Part shown: in pieces, positions 1 through 7,691 of the stretch | How positions within the stretch are numbered: position 1 is the first letter of the stretch | How the letters are laid out: every line of letters begins with the position of its first letter | Source: Bacteroidota bacterium | GTDB lineage: Bacteria > Bacteroidota > Bacteroidia > Bacteroidales > VadinHA17 | Reading direction: 5' to 3' | Assembly (NCBI GenBank): GCA_016868515.1 | Contig: VGGM01000023.1 | Span: forward strand, 1 to 10,405 | Length of the DNA stretch: 10,405 bases | The notes under the pieces: model-generated | The model's input: the letters and a program-made list of their open reading frames with translations, nothing else | Database searches by the model: none | Told to the model about the DNA's origin: nothing | Program-made: the position numbers and the translations under genes

Positions 1-263
1 TCCGCGAGAGAGTAAGAAATGAGAGGGTCATTGAACTATCGTTCGAGGACCACTATTGGTATGATATTCTCAGGTGGAAGCTTGGCGAGCAGCACATTGG
101 AGGTACTATTTACGGCATTGACGTGGTGAAAGCCGGCAGTGAGTTTATCTACAAGAGGTTCGTAGTGGAAGAGCGTTATTTTGATCCTGAAAGGATGTAC
201 CGGTACCCGATACCCCAGAGGGAGATAAATGTAATGGAGATCCAGCAGAATCCGGGATGGTAG
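1..263 (+). CDS. SusD/RagB-family outer-membrane lipoprotein, C-terminal end only (5' partial)
   Basis: The reading frame is open from base 3 to the TAG at 261-263, giving the last 86 residues of a protein whose start lies left of the window. It has the usual SusD tail: a charged helix reading RNERVIELSFEDHYWYDILR followed by a W-K pair, then a linker and a conserved ending with YPIPQREI and QNPGW. The complete SusD-like protein at 3452-5419 ends in the same way (ERRIELAFEERRFWDLRRWK, HPIPYDELI, QNPGW), so the family call is firm. SusD proteins are surface lipoproteins that cap a SusC barrel and help capture glycans or other nutrients. The gene is followed after 26 bases by a SusC-like gene, so it probably closes an earlier SusC/SusD pair in the same operon. 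Its signal peptide, TPR-like region and substrate specificity are outside the window. Confidence 0.9.
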   Translation, partial: RERVRNERVIELSFEDHYWYDILRWKLGEQHIGGTIYGIDVVKAGSEFIYKRFVVEERYFDPERMYRYPIPQREINVMEIQQNPGW

Positions 264-289
264 TTGTAAAACATTTAACAGTGAGAATT

Positions 290-3200
290 ATGACTCAGTA
301 TAAAAACAGCATAAAAGGCAAGATCTGCAGAATAGCGGTGTTTGCCATGTTATCCTTCCTGGTTCCGGCATTTGCCCTGCCCGGCCTTGTGGCACAAACC
401 AGGCCACAGCAACCGGTTACGGTTTACGGAACTGTTAAGGATGTAAAGGGTGTCCCCCTTATGGGAGCACAGGTCCTCGTGCAGGAGTCAACCGAGAGGA
501 CTGAGACCGATGAGGGAGGAAACTTCGAGATAGTTGTACCGCGTACAGGATCGGTACTTACATTCCAGGCTGAGGGTTTTGAGCCCTTCACCATTACGGT
601 ATCGGTAGCCAATATCGATGTTGTAATGCAGTATTCAGTTGAAGGCCAGGGAGCAAAAGACAGGGTTTTCATGCCATGGATGGTAACTGACAAGAGGAGT
701 GTTACAGGTTCTGTGTCATCTATAACCCACGATGAACTCCGGAAGAGTCCGGTAATTAACCTCAGTAATGCCCTTACGGGCAGACTGTCGGGATTTACCG
801 TACTGCAGACTTCCGCACGACCCGGTTTTGAATCCACCAACTGGAGAATACGGGGTATTCGTACCCTCGAAGATGGTGGAATGAACAACCTGTCGAAGGG
901 TGGCATTGGAACCCCGATAGCAATAGTTGACGGATTCGAAAGGGACTTTATTCAGCTTGATCCCAGCGAAATTGAATCGTTCAGCATACTTAAGGACGCA
1001 GCTGCCACTGCCATTTACGGCATTAGGGGAGCCAACGGGGTAATACTGATAAATACCAGGAGGGGAACAGCAAACCGCCGGAGCATTGACCTTGAGGTGA
1101 GTTCAGGTATTGTAACCCCAACCCGGCTGCCTGAGTTCTACGACTCGTACAACTTCGCGAAATTCTACAACGAAGCAAGGACAAATGACGGCCTGTCAAC
1201 AGTCTATCCCAATTCAATCATCGAGAAGTACCGTAACGGATCAGATCCGCTTAATTATCCCGACAACAACTACATTGATGACTTCATGAAGCCATATGCT
1301 CATCAGAGCAAGGCAGCTCTGACGATGTCGGGAGGGAACAGTGTTATAAGGTATTTCACTGCCGTGGCTTACAACAGGCAGGGTGGTCTATGGGACCGTA
1401 TTGATGAAAACCCGGAGTATGAAACCAAGTCGATGTACCAGCGGTTTAACCTTCGCACCAATCTCGACATAAATATCAGCAAGCGGGCCATTGCATTCGT
1501 GAATGTTTCAGGAAGGATTCAGCTGGCCCACGAGCCTTTTGAGAGTGATGCCACAATTATGACACTGCTTACCCGTACTCCCCCGAATGCCTTTACCAAT
1601 TCATTCACCGGCATCCACCCGGGTACCGGGAAGGAGACTTTTATGCTTGGAGGCACTTCAATCTATACCATGACACCTCTCAGGGCTCTGGGATACAGGG
1701 GATTTGCTGAGCAGACCGACCGTTATTACCAGATCAATTTCGGGGCCAGGTATGACCTCGATTTCATAACAGAAGGCCTGAGGGCAGGGTTCGCAATGGA
1801 TCTTGACGGATTCAACTTTTTCAGAATCACCAGGTCGCAGACGAAGCAGGTATGGCAGCGGACCGTACAGGCCGATGGAAGCGTAACACTTTCATCATTT
1901 AATACTGCCACCGATCTTGCCAATGGCGGATCGGCTTCAACCACTACCTGGAACGGACTGAACTTCACCCTCAATTATGACCGCACCTTTGGACTGAGCA
2001 GACTTCAGGGTTTTGCAATGCTTCGCAGGTATAAGACTGTTTATCTTCAGGCAAACCTGAAGGACAGGAGAATTGAGGATTACGTTCTGAGGCTCACATG
2101 GTCGTACAATAACAAGTACTTCATTGAGGCTACCAACGTCCTTTCAGGATCGGATAATACATTCACCACCAACGAACCAAGAATTCTGTTCCCGGCCGTT
2201 TCGGGCGCCTGGATAGTTTCGGAGGAGTCTTTCCTTGAAGGATCGGAATTCCTCTCGTTCCTGAAGCTGAGGGGCTCGTTCGGAATGACCGGCAACGATG
2301 AGTATACCTATACCGACCCCAACGGGTTTAAATACCGTTATCCCAACAGGCCAAGGTACTGGACCACAACAGGAACCTCGGTTCAGTTTGGTATTACCCC
2401 GGCAACCCCTCCGAATACTGCCTATGAGGGCATTGTTGCCAACATGGATTTCACAATGGAGAAGGCCAGAATGGCGAATTTCGGAATTGACATGAAGCTG
2501 TTCAGCAACAGGCTGGTTTTTGCCACCGATTTCTGGTTCGAACACCGTTATGACATCTTCACCCGTGGTACAGGTACCGTGCCGCAGATATTTGGTGCGC
2601 TGGAAAGCTACCTCCCTATTGCCAATGAGGGTATCGTCGACAGCAAGGGATTCGAGGTAATGCTGGGATGGCAGGAGCAGCGAGGCAAATTCGGCTATTG
2701 GGTAAACCTTATGCTCGATAAGTCGCAGAGCAAGATAATTGAGATGGCCGAACCGGTACAGGCATTTGATTACATGACTGAGACCGGTCAGCGTGTCCGT
2801 CAGGATTTCGGCCTTGTTGCCCTGGGTCTTTTCAGGAACCAGGACGACATAGACAACAGTCCGGTACAGACCTTCGGCCCTGTGAAGCCCGGTGACATCA
2901 AATACGAAGACCAGAACGGTGACAACGTAATTGACATGACCGATGTAGTTCCGCTCGGTAATGGTCAATGGCCGACTACGGTTTTTGCATCCGATCTGGG
3001 CTTTTCGCTCGGGCAGTTTGACTTTTCGATGCTCTGGCAGGGAACTACCAACAGCAGTGTTTACCTCAGTAACCTTTATGTCAGGCCTTTCAGAACAAAC
3101 GGAGGTATTTCGACATTTGCGGCCAACAGGTACACCGACGAGGCCAGTTGGGCTACGGCTGATTTCCCGAGGCTATCCACTCTTGCCAGCAACAACAACG

Positions 3201-3448
3201 ACAGGATTTCCACCTTCTGGTTGTATGATATTACCTACCTGAGGCTTAAGAATCTTGAGATAGGTTATAACCTTACAAACGTAAGGGCAAAAAAACTTGG
3301 TCTCTACGGTGTGAGGTTTTACCTGAACGCCTTTAACCTGTTTACCTTCGATAACTTCAAGCACCTCGATCCTGAAGATCTGGATGCCGGAGTAACGAAA
3401 TATCCGTTGACAAAAGTCACTAACCTGGGTGTTATCTTAAAATTCTAA
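290..3448 (+). CDS. SusC/RagA-family TonB-linked outer-membrane transporter
   Basis: From ATG 290 the protein has 1052 residues, normal for SusC. Residues 1-36 form a signal peptide (basic KGK, hydrophobic core, LVAQ end). About 42-117 is a carboxypeptidase-regulatory-like beta domain (VYGTVKDVKGVPLMGAQVLV). About 135-258 is the plug, with the SusC signatures LSNALTGRLSGF, IAIVDGFERD, SILKDAAATAIYGIRGANG and VILINTRRG. The rest is the beta-barrel, ending in the outer-membrane-type LGVILKF with terminal Phe. D874-D885 (DQNGDNVIDMTD) is an acidic loop typical of SusC that may bind calcium. An in-frame ATG at 257 would add 11 residues and overlap the preceding gene; ATG 290 is preferred because it follows an AT-rich stretch and directly begins a signal peptide. 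The region before the plug (KDRVFMPWMV) lacks the common EVVVVGYG TonB-box wording. The gene lies 3 bases before a SusD partner. By family knowledge it imports oligosaccharides or similar nutrients using TonB energy; the substrate is unknown. Confidence 0.95.
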   Translation: MTQYKNSIKGKICRIAVFAMLSFLVPAFALPGLVAQTRPQQPVTVYGTVKDVKGVPLMGAQVLVQESTERTETDEGGNFEIVVPRTGSVLTFQAEGFEPFTITVSVANIDVVMQYSVEGQGAKDRVFMPWMVTDKRSVTGSVSSITHDELRKSPVINLSNALTGRLSGFTVLQTSARPGFESTNWRIRGIRTLEDGGMNNLSKGGIGTPIAIVDGFERDFIQLDPSEIESFSILKDAAATAIYGIRGANGVILINTRRGTANRRSIDLEVSSGIVTPTRLPEFYDSYNFAKFYNEARTNDGLSTVYPNSIIEKYRNGSDPLNYPDNNYIDDFMKPYAHQSKAALTMSGGNSVIRYFTAVAYNRQGGLWDRIDENPEYETKSMYQRFNLRTNLDINISKRAIAFVNVSGRIQLAHEPFESDATIMTLLTRTPPNAFTNSFTGIHPGTGKETFMLGGTSIYTMTPLRALGYRGFAEQTDRYYQINFGARYDLDFITEGLRAGFAMDLDGFNFFRITRSQTKQVWQRTVQADGSVTLSSFNTATDLANGGSASTTTWNGLNFTLNYDRTFGLSRLQGFAMLRRYKTVYLQANLKDRRIEDYVLRLTWSYNNKYFIEATNVLSGSDNTFTTNEPRILFPAVSGAWIVSEESFLEGSEFLSFLKLRGSFGMTGNDEYTYTDPNGFKYRYPNRPRYWTTTGTSVQFGITPATPPNTAYEGIVANMDFTMEKARMANFGIDMKLFSNRLVFATDFWFEHRYDIFTRGTGTVPQIFGALESYLPIANEGIVDSKGFEVMLGWQEQRGKFGYWVNLMLDKSQSKIIEMAEPVQAFDYMTETGQRVRQDFGLVALGLFRNQDDIDNSPVQTFGPVKPGDIKYEDQNGDNVIDMTDVVPLGNGQWPTTVFASDLGFSLGQFDFSMLWQGTTNSSVYLSNLYVRPFRTNGGISTFAANRYTDEASWATADFPRLSTLASNNNDRISTFWLYDITYLRLKNLEIGYNLTNVRAKKLGLYGVRFYLNAFNLFTFDNFKHLDPEDLDAGVTKYPLTKVTNLGVILKF

Positions 3449-3451
3449 ATC

Positions 3452-5419
3452 ATGAAAAACCTAATTAGCAAAATAAAGATAAGATATGCCGGACTGCTTA
3501 TAGTGTGGTTGCTGACTGCCGTAGGCTGTGAAAGACCCTTCCTTGAGCCATGGCCGCCCGATGGTGCCAGGCTTCCAAAGGATATCTGGGAGTTCTACAA
3601 CTTTGCCAGGGGAATGCTTTTCAGGGTTATGGGCGATCACATGCCCACCTACAGTATGCTCGGCGTTACCGGTCCTGCTCACCTTGCTTCGGCATGCGAC
3701 GAGGCTGAACACTCACTTTCGCAAAGCCTTGTACAGTCATTCAATGACGGTGCATGGGGACCGTCGAGGACCATTGAATTTCGCTATGGAGGTACCATGA
3801 CGAACAACGTAAGAACAACATGGTACAACAGCTATACCGGTATCAGGAGGGTTAACAACTTTCTTGATAATCTCGACAATTCCGCCATCATCAACAACCC
3901 GGCAATTCCTTCGAGGAACAATGAGCGGGAAGTGTTCAGGGGGTCGGCATATTTTCTGAGGGCATGGCTTAATTTTGATCTCTTCAGAACCTACGGACAG
4001 TTTGTGATTGTTGATGAAGTGCTTACACTTGAGGGTAACCTGGAACTTCCGAGAAATACCCTTCAGGAGTGCTACGATTTCATAATAGCCGACCTTGACG
4101 ATGCAATAGAGCTGTTGCCATATGTTCATGACGACCTCAACTGGTATATGCCTACAAAGACCATGGCTCAGACAGTAAAGGCGGTGACACAGCTTTACTG
4201 GGCCAGCCCGCTTTTCCAGGGAGAGGACAGGGAGCTGTACCCCTACGGACTCCCCGCAAATACTGTGGGAGATACCGACAGGTGGCTCGATGTGGTTGAG
4301 TCTGTAAGAGCGGCTATACAGGAGAATCCGGTACATAACCTTATGACAATCACCAAGTGGAACAGACCCCATAGCGATGCCAACACCTACACGGCCCGTC
4401 TTGTATTTACCAACTATCCGACGCAAACCGAGGTGGTATGGGGAACATCGTGGTATAGCCAGAGCAATAACTCATACTACAATGAGGTTAACTCACTTCC
4501 TGATGGAGAGGACGGATGCAATGGCCTTACAAATCCGACCCAGGAGATGGTTGACGCCTACGAGGTTGTTCCGTTGCAGACAGGCGGAACCTCGGCCGGA
4601 AGGCCCGTTGTCGGGGCACCCTCGGCAGCGTTTGACTGGAACAATCCGGCTCATGTTGCCGATCCGTACAATAACAGGGATCCCAGGTTCTATGCCTCAA
4701 TCATGTACAACGGTTACCTTTGGGGCACGCAGACCGCATTCCGGTATACAATTGACACCTACGATGCAGTTTCGCCCTATCCGGGAGGCAAGCACAGGGA
4801 TTACGCACGTCCTAACCACACAAAAACCGGTTACTATTACAGGAAGTTCATCCCTGAGAGTTACCACAGGAACCTGGCAGGCGGGCATTTTGTTGATTTT
4901 CAGCGTATCAGGCCATACTTCAGATTTGCCGAGCTGCTTCTTATTTATGCCGAGGCAATGAACGAGGCTTATGGTGGACCCGATGTAGTCGATCCCAACG
5001 GAGCCCTCAGGGCGATTAACACCGTGGGTACGGCACAGGTTACCCCGGCAACCGCCAGGGAAGCCGTGAATGCCGTCAGGGCCAGAGTCGGGATGCCGTT
5101 GCTTCCCACAGGGCTTACCCAGAATGAGATGCGTGAGAAGATCAAACATGAGCGCAGGATAGAACTTGCTTTCGAAGAGAGACGCTTCTGGGATCTCCGC
5201 AGGTGGAAAATGGGGGATGTGCTCGGAGCTCCGATACATGGAGTAAAGATTACACCCACAGCCTGGGATACATCAACCCCCCCGAGACCTACCGCCTTCA
5301 CTTACGAGAAGGTGCAGGTTGAAGAGAGGTACTGGGAGGATAAGATGTACTGGCATCCGATTCCTTATGATGAACTTATTAAGTATAACGGGGTCATCAA
5401 GCAAAACCCTGGGTGGTAG
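3452..5419 (+). CDS. SusD/RagB-family surface lipoprotein, partner of the preceding SusC
   Basis: This 655-residue protein starts 3 bases after the SusC stop, the standard susC-susD arrangement. Residues 1-25 form a lipoprotein signal peptide and C26 in LLTAVGC is the likely lipidated cysteine. The alpha-helical SusD scaffold is recognisable: NVRTTWYNSYTGIRRVNNFL, then FRGSAYFLRAWLNFDLFRTY and the ECYDFIIADLDDAIELLP helix. The C-terminal SusD_RagB part contains PYFRFAELLLIYAEAMNEAYG-like helix residues near 487-507, HERRIELAFEERRFWDLRRW near 566-584, and the ending YWHPIPYDELI to QNPGW. It would sit on the outer leaflet as a hinged lid over the SusC barrel and contribute to ligand binding. 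The length is at the upper end for the family; loop-rich, aromatic and Asn-rich stretches around residues 300-480 are where ligand-contacting loops would be expected, though no binding residue can be assigned. No frameshift or missing segment is seen. Confidence 0.95.
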   Translation: MKNLISKIKIRYAGLLIVWLLTAVGCERPFLEPWPPDGARLPKDIWEFYNFARGMLFRVMGDHMPTYSMLGVTGPAHLASACDEAEHSLSQSLVQSFNDGAWGPSRTIEFRYGGTMTNNVRTTWYNSYTGIRRVNNFLDNLDNSAIINNPAIPSRNNEREVFRGSAYFLRAWLNFDLFRTYGQFVIVDEVLTLEGNLELPRNTLQECYDFIIADLDDAIELLPYVHDDLNWYMPTKTMAQTVKAVTQLYWASPLFQGEDRELYPYGLPANTVGDTDRWLDVVESVRAAIQENPVHNLMTITKWNRPHSDANTYTARLVFTNYPTQTEVVWGTSWYSQSNNSYYNEVNSLPDGEDGCNGLTNPTQEMVDAYEVVPLQTGGTSAGRPVVGAPSAAFDWNNPAHVADPYNNRDPRFYASIMYNGYLWGTQTAFRYTIDTYDAVSPYPGGKHRDYARPNHTKTGYYYRKFIPESYHRNLAGGHFVDFQRIRPYFRFAELLLIYAEAMNEAYGGPDVVDPNGALRAINTVGTAQVTPATAREAVNAVRARVGMPLLPTGLTQNEMREKIKHERRIELAFEERRFWDLRRWKMGDVLGAPIHGVKITPTAWDTSTPPRPTAFTYEKVQVEERYWEDKMYWHPIPYDELIKYNGVIKQNPGW

Positions 5420-5454
5420 TAATTGGTAATATTAAACCGTAAAAGTATTAGAAT

Positions 5455-6771
5455 ATGAAAAGATTACTTATTATACCGGTCCTTCTGGCGCTGCTTGTAA
5501 GCTCATGCGACGACACCGCCAAGACGATCTGGCTGGATCACGATGATCCGCGTATCTATATTCCGCAGAACGGTGTGGCATTCAATACCGTCTGGGTTCT
5601 CGAAAGCAATGAGTACACCATGAACTACGGTGTGTACCTTTCGGGAGTGCGTCCCGAGAATCAGAAGAGCAGCATAACTGTTACCTTTAGCGTTCAGCCC
5701 CAGCTTATCACCGAATACAATGCAGGAGGCAACATCTATAGCGGACAGGTACAGGCTCTGCCTGCAAACTGCTTCGAAATATCGGGCACTTCAACCACAA
5801 TTGCATCGGGTCAGAACTTCGCTACAATTCCGATAAAAATCAAAACCGATCTGGCCGATGCACTTCCGAAGACTGACGCTTTCGGGCAGCCGATACTTTA
5901 CACCATACCGCTTGCACTCGAGTCGGTATCGAAGTACAGCCTTGTTGAAGAGCAAGGCAGAAGGGAGGCCCTTATAGTGGTTCAGCTTGATCATCCGAAG
6001 TTCTTTTTCTGGAACAACAGGAACGGCCAGGTAGTTATAGGCAGACGCGTGGTGTATGGCTTTGAACCGGTGACAGAGAACTTCAAGGTTACATCGGTCG
6101 GTCTTAAGAATGACCAGGCATATACCCTTACTTTTGCCGTCGATCCGGCTGCAGTTCCGGTTGGCGGAACCATTCTTCCGGCCGATGCCTATGAGTTGCC
6201 CGCAAGTACGGTTCAGATTCCGGTGGGTTCATACGAAGCATCCTTCCCGGTGAAGATAATCAATAACAATATCGCTTTCAGGCAAACCTTCTTTCTTCCC
6301 GTAAGGATAACAGCCACATCGAAGTACAGTGCCGATGTTGAAAAGGGTGTACTTGTGCTGAGGGTTGAAGTCAAGAATGACTACGAATGGTCGTACAGGA
6401 GCATTATTACATCACTGCTTACCCAGACCGGACGGTCGGCCAACTATTCCGTAACAAAGGCGCCTACGACTCATGATGCCGAAACAATAAGGATACAGAT
6501 GAGCACCAACGGTACCAATGCCGGAACCACATTCAACAACAAGTTCTACAGGCTGAAGGTGATACCCAATCCGGCCGACAGCAGGAACTGGGGGTTGGAA
6601 CTTATAAGGATTACTGATGAGGGAACGGCCAATTCACCTGTCGACCTTGAGCTCAATCCGAACAAGACCAGCTATTATGACTGGGATTATGAAACCTTCT
6701 ATCTTAATTACAGGTGGAGGAGCGGAACTTTCTGGGTTGAAGTAAGCGAAATTCTGTCGGCTCAGTTCTAG
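5455..6771 (+). CDS. Surface lipoprotein with two DUF1735 (BT_3987-like) repeats and a C-terminal module
   Basis: The protein has 438 residues, starting at ATG 5455, 35 bases after the susD stop. Residues 1-17 are a hydrophobic signal peptide and C18 in LLVSSC is the lipobox cysteine; the following DD fits an acidic surface-export signal of Bacteroidota lipoproteins. Residues about 33-178 and 182-306 are two copies of one beta-sandwich-type repeat. The copies align through LPANCFEI/LPADAYEL, ATIPIKI/ASFPVKI, IPLALESVSKYS/LPVRITATSKYS and ALIVVQL/VLVLRVEV. This pattern matches the DUF1735 (BT_3987 N-terminal-like) family. Residues about 310-438 form a third module ending with the aromatic motif DWDYETFYLNYRW, resembling the DUF4361-type C-terminal domain of such proteins. 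It occupies the SusE/SusF position, so an accessory glycan-binding role on the cell surface is inferred. There is no hydrolase domain or catalytic motif. It appears to be the last gene of the operon, since hairpins follow within 11 bases. Confidence 0.85.
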   Translation: MKRLLIIPVLLALLVSSCDDTAKTIWLDHDDPRIYIPQNGVAFNTVWVLESNEYTMNYGVYLSGVRPENQKSSITVTFSVQPQLITEYNAGGNIYSGQVQALPANCFEISGTSTTIASGQNFATIPIKIKTDLADALPKTDAFGQPILYTIPLALESVSKYSLVEEQGRREALIVVQLDHPKFFFWNNRNGQVVIGRRVVYGFEPVTENFKVTSVGLKNDQAYTLTFAVDPAAVPVGGTILPADAYELPASTVQIPVGSYEASFPVKIINNNIAFRQTFFLPVRITATSKYSADVEKGVLVLRVEVKNDYEWSYRSIITSLLTQTGRSANYSVTKAPTTHDAETIRIQMSTNGTNAGTTFNNKFYRLKVIPNPADSRNWGLELIRITDEGTANSPVDLELNPNKTSYYDWDYETFYLNYRWRSGTFWVEVSEILSAQF

Positions 6772-6781
6772 AGAATACCGG

Positions 6782-6808
6782 CGGGGGAGCGGTAATTCCG
6801 CACCCCCG
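6782..6808 (+). terminator. GC-rich hairpin, probable terminator of the SusC/SusD operon
   Basis: An 11-base left arm (6782-6792) pairs with an 11-base right arm (6798-6808) around the loop TAATT. The only defect is an A-A mismatch (6788/6802), so there are 10 pairs, nearly all G-C. It lies 10 bases after the stop codon at 6771. Only a short TTAT follows, so it lacks a strong T-run; it may act as a weak intrinsic terminator or as a 3'-end stabiliser of the mRNA. Confidence 0.6.
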
Positions 6809-6827
6809 TTATCGGATTAATGATAAC
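6808..6827. repeat. Short inverted repeat GTTATC/GATAAC
   Basis: GTTATC at 6808-6813 is perfectly complementary to GATAAC at 6822-6827, with an 8-base loop. It shares its first base with the preceding GC-rich hairpin. The stem is only 6 A/T-rich pairs, so it could be chance, a weak secondary structure or an operator-like dyad. No function can be assigned. Confidence 0.35.
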
Positions 6828-6837
6828 TACTTAAATG

Positions 6838-6877
6838 GAAACCGTATCGGGGCAACTGCTCAGTTACGGTTTCTTCT
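6838..6877 (+). terminator. Hairpin with T-rich tail, probable rho-independent terminator
   Basis: GAAACCGTA at 6838-6846 pairs perfectly with TACGGTTTC at 6865-6873, leaving an 18-base loop. The right arm runs into TTCT (6874-6877), giving a T-rich tail TTTCTTCT on the + strand. The left arm also starts in an A-rich stretch, so the element could work weakly in both directions. It lies after the GC-rich hairpin and before the promoter at 6892-6919, so it would insulate the next gene from uptake-operon transcription. Confidence 0.55.
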
Positions 6878-6891
6878 CATATGGTATATAA

Positions 6892-6919
6892 TTTGTGGCA
6901 GTAAAAAACTCTATATTTG
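6892..6919 (+). promoter_or_regulatory. Bacteroidota-type sigma-ABfr promoter of the secreted-protein gene
   Basis: TATATTTG at 6912-6919 is an exact match to the Bacteroidota -7 consensus TAnnTTTG. TTTG at 6892-6895 fits the -33 element, with a 16-base spacer, somewhat short against the usual roughly 17-23. Transcription would start a few bases after 6919 and leave a short AT-rich leader before ATG 6943. The placement argues that the GTG at 6895 is not the start codon, because it overlaps the -33 element. Confidence 0.6.
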
Positions 6920-6942
6920 TAAAACTTAAAATCATAAGTTCA

Positions 6943-7641
6943 ATGAAAATACTTATACCGGTTATCGCAGCAGTCTGTCTCTCCTCGGCAGTGTTTGCAC
7001 AGCAGAAAATGACAGTTCTGGCCAAGGGCGACACCACCCTTGAAGGATCACTACCCCCTGAGATGATATTCGCCTTCGATGGTTTCCGGGAGGCCACAAT
7101 AATAGCAAATGACGGGTCGGAGAACCAGACCAGGGTTAATATACATCTTTACACCGGCGACGTTTATTTCCTTTCCGGGGCAAATCAGATACTCGTACTG
7201 GCCTTTCCGCTGGAAATAAGCAGGATATTGATTGGCGATGCGGTATGGTTACAGGTTAAGGGCGCTTTCTGGGAGGTAATGTCAGATGACGACGGAATCA
7301 CACTTGTTGCTGCAAAGAAGACCAGGCTGGTAAATACCAGAAAAGAATCGGGGTATGGAACAATGTCATCTGCATCGTCGGTGGGAAGGATGGCAACCAT
7401 AGTAACCACCGGGAACCAGATATCCACACCTCTGCCGGTTGGTGAATATGATTTTACAACCAATACCGAGTACATGCTTGTAAAGGATGGTAAGGGTGTT
7501 ATTGCAAGTGCCGGTGCCTTCAAAAAGAATTACCCCACAAGAAAAAAGGAGATCGATTCATTCGCCAAGTCCAACAGAATCGATTTCAAAAACGGCGACG
7601 ATCTCCTTAAAGTCATGGAGCTCTGCCGGCGAACCAATTAG
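6943..7641 (+). CDS. Secreted protein of unknown function (232 residues)
   Basis: ATG 6943 opens directly with a signal peptide, MKILIPVIAAVCLSSAVFAQ, with predicted cleavage after Ala19; no lipobox is present, so a soluble periplasmic or otherwise exported protein is expected. An upstream in-frame GTG at 6895 is rejected because the promoter elements lie at 6892-6919. The mature part is rich in beta-type alternation: FAFDGFREATIIANDG, then VNIHLYTGDVYFL, a Gly-Asp/aromatic region ending GAFWEVM, a Ser/Gly/Thr-rich linker (SGYGTMSSASSVGRM, about residues 137-151), and EYMLVKDGKGVIAS. The end is charged and helical (KKNYPTRKKEIDSF to LLKVMELCRR). I recognise this only as the style of uncharacterised Bacteroidota exported proteins and cannot name a family. 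It has its own promoter and is separated from the uptake operon by terminator-like hairpins, so it is probably not part of that system. aspS follows after 50 bases with no obvious promoter between them, so read-through into aspS is possible. Confidence 0.8.
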   Translation: MKILIPVIAAVCLSSAVFAQQKMTVLAKGDTTLEGSLPPEMIFAFDGFREATIIANDGSENQTRVNIHLYTGDVYFLSGANQILVLAFPLEISRILIGDAVWLQVKGAFWEVMSDDDGITLVAAKKTRLVNTRKESGYGTMSSASSVGRMATIVTTGNQISTPLPVGEYDFTTNTEYMLVKDGKGVIASAGAFKKNYPTRKKEIDSFAKSNRIDFKNGDDLLKVMELCRRTN

Positions 7642-7691
7642 CTGCAGGGGATAATTTCAAATAACGGAGTACAAACCGGCTGGTTTTAATT

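Noticed and set aside
257..289. Earlier ATG start at 257 for the SusC-like protein
   Set aside because: It overlaps the stop of the preceding SusD gene and adds MVVVKHLTVRI before a good signal peptide; ATG 290 follows an AT-rich leader. The choice is likely, not proven.
2144..2968. Long open frame of 274 codons on the minus strand inside the SusC-like gene
   Set aside because: It lies wholly within a strongly supported SusC gene, shows no recognisable domain or signal peptide, and its residue make-up is that of a shadow frame of a codon-biased gene.
3737..4961. Open frames on both strands (for example 3737-4426 minus, 4377-4961 plus) within the SusD-like gene
   Set aside because: Both overlap a complete SusD gene with clear family motifs; the translations are rich in Arg, Pro, Thr and Cys and show no domain.
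6895..6942. GTG start at 6895 for the secreted protein
   Set aside because: The GTG overlaps the -33 element of a good promoter whose -7 element is at 6912-6919, so the transcript would begin after it; ATG 6943 directly opens a signal peptide.
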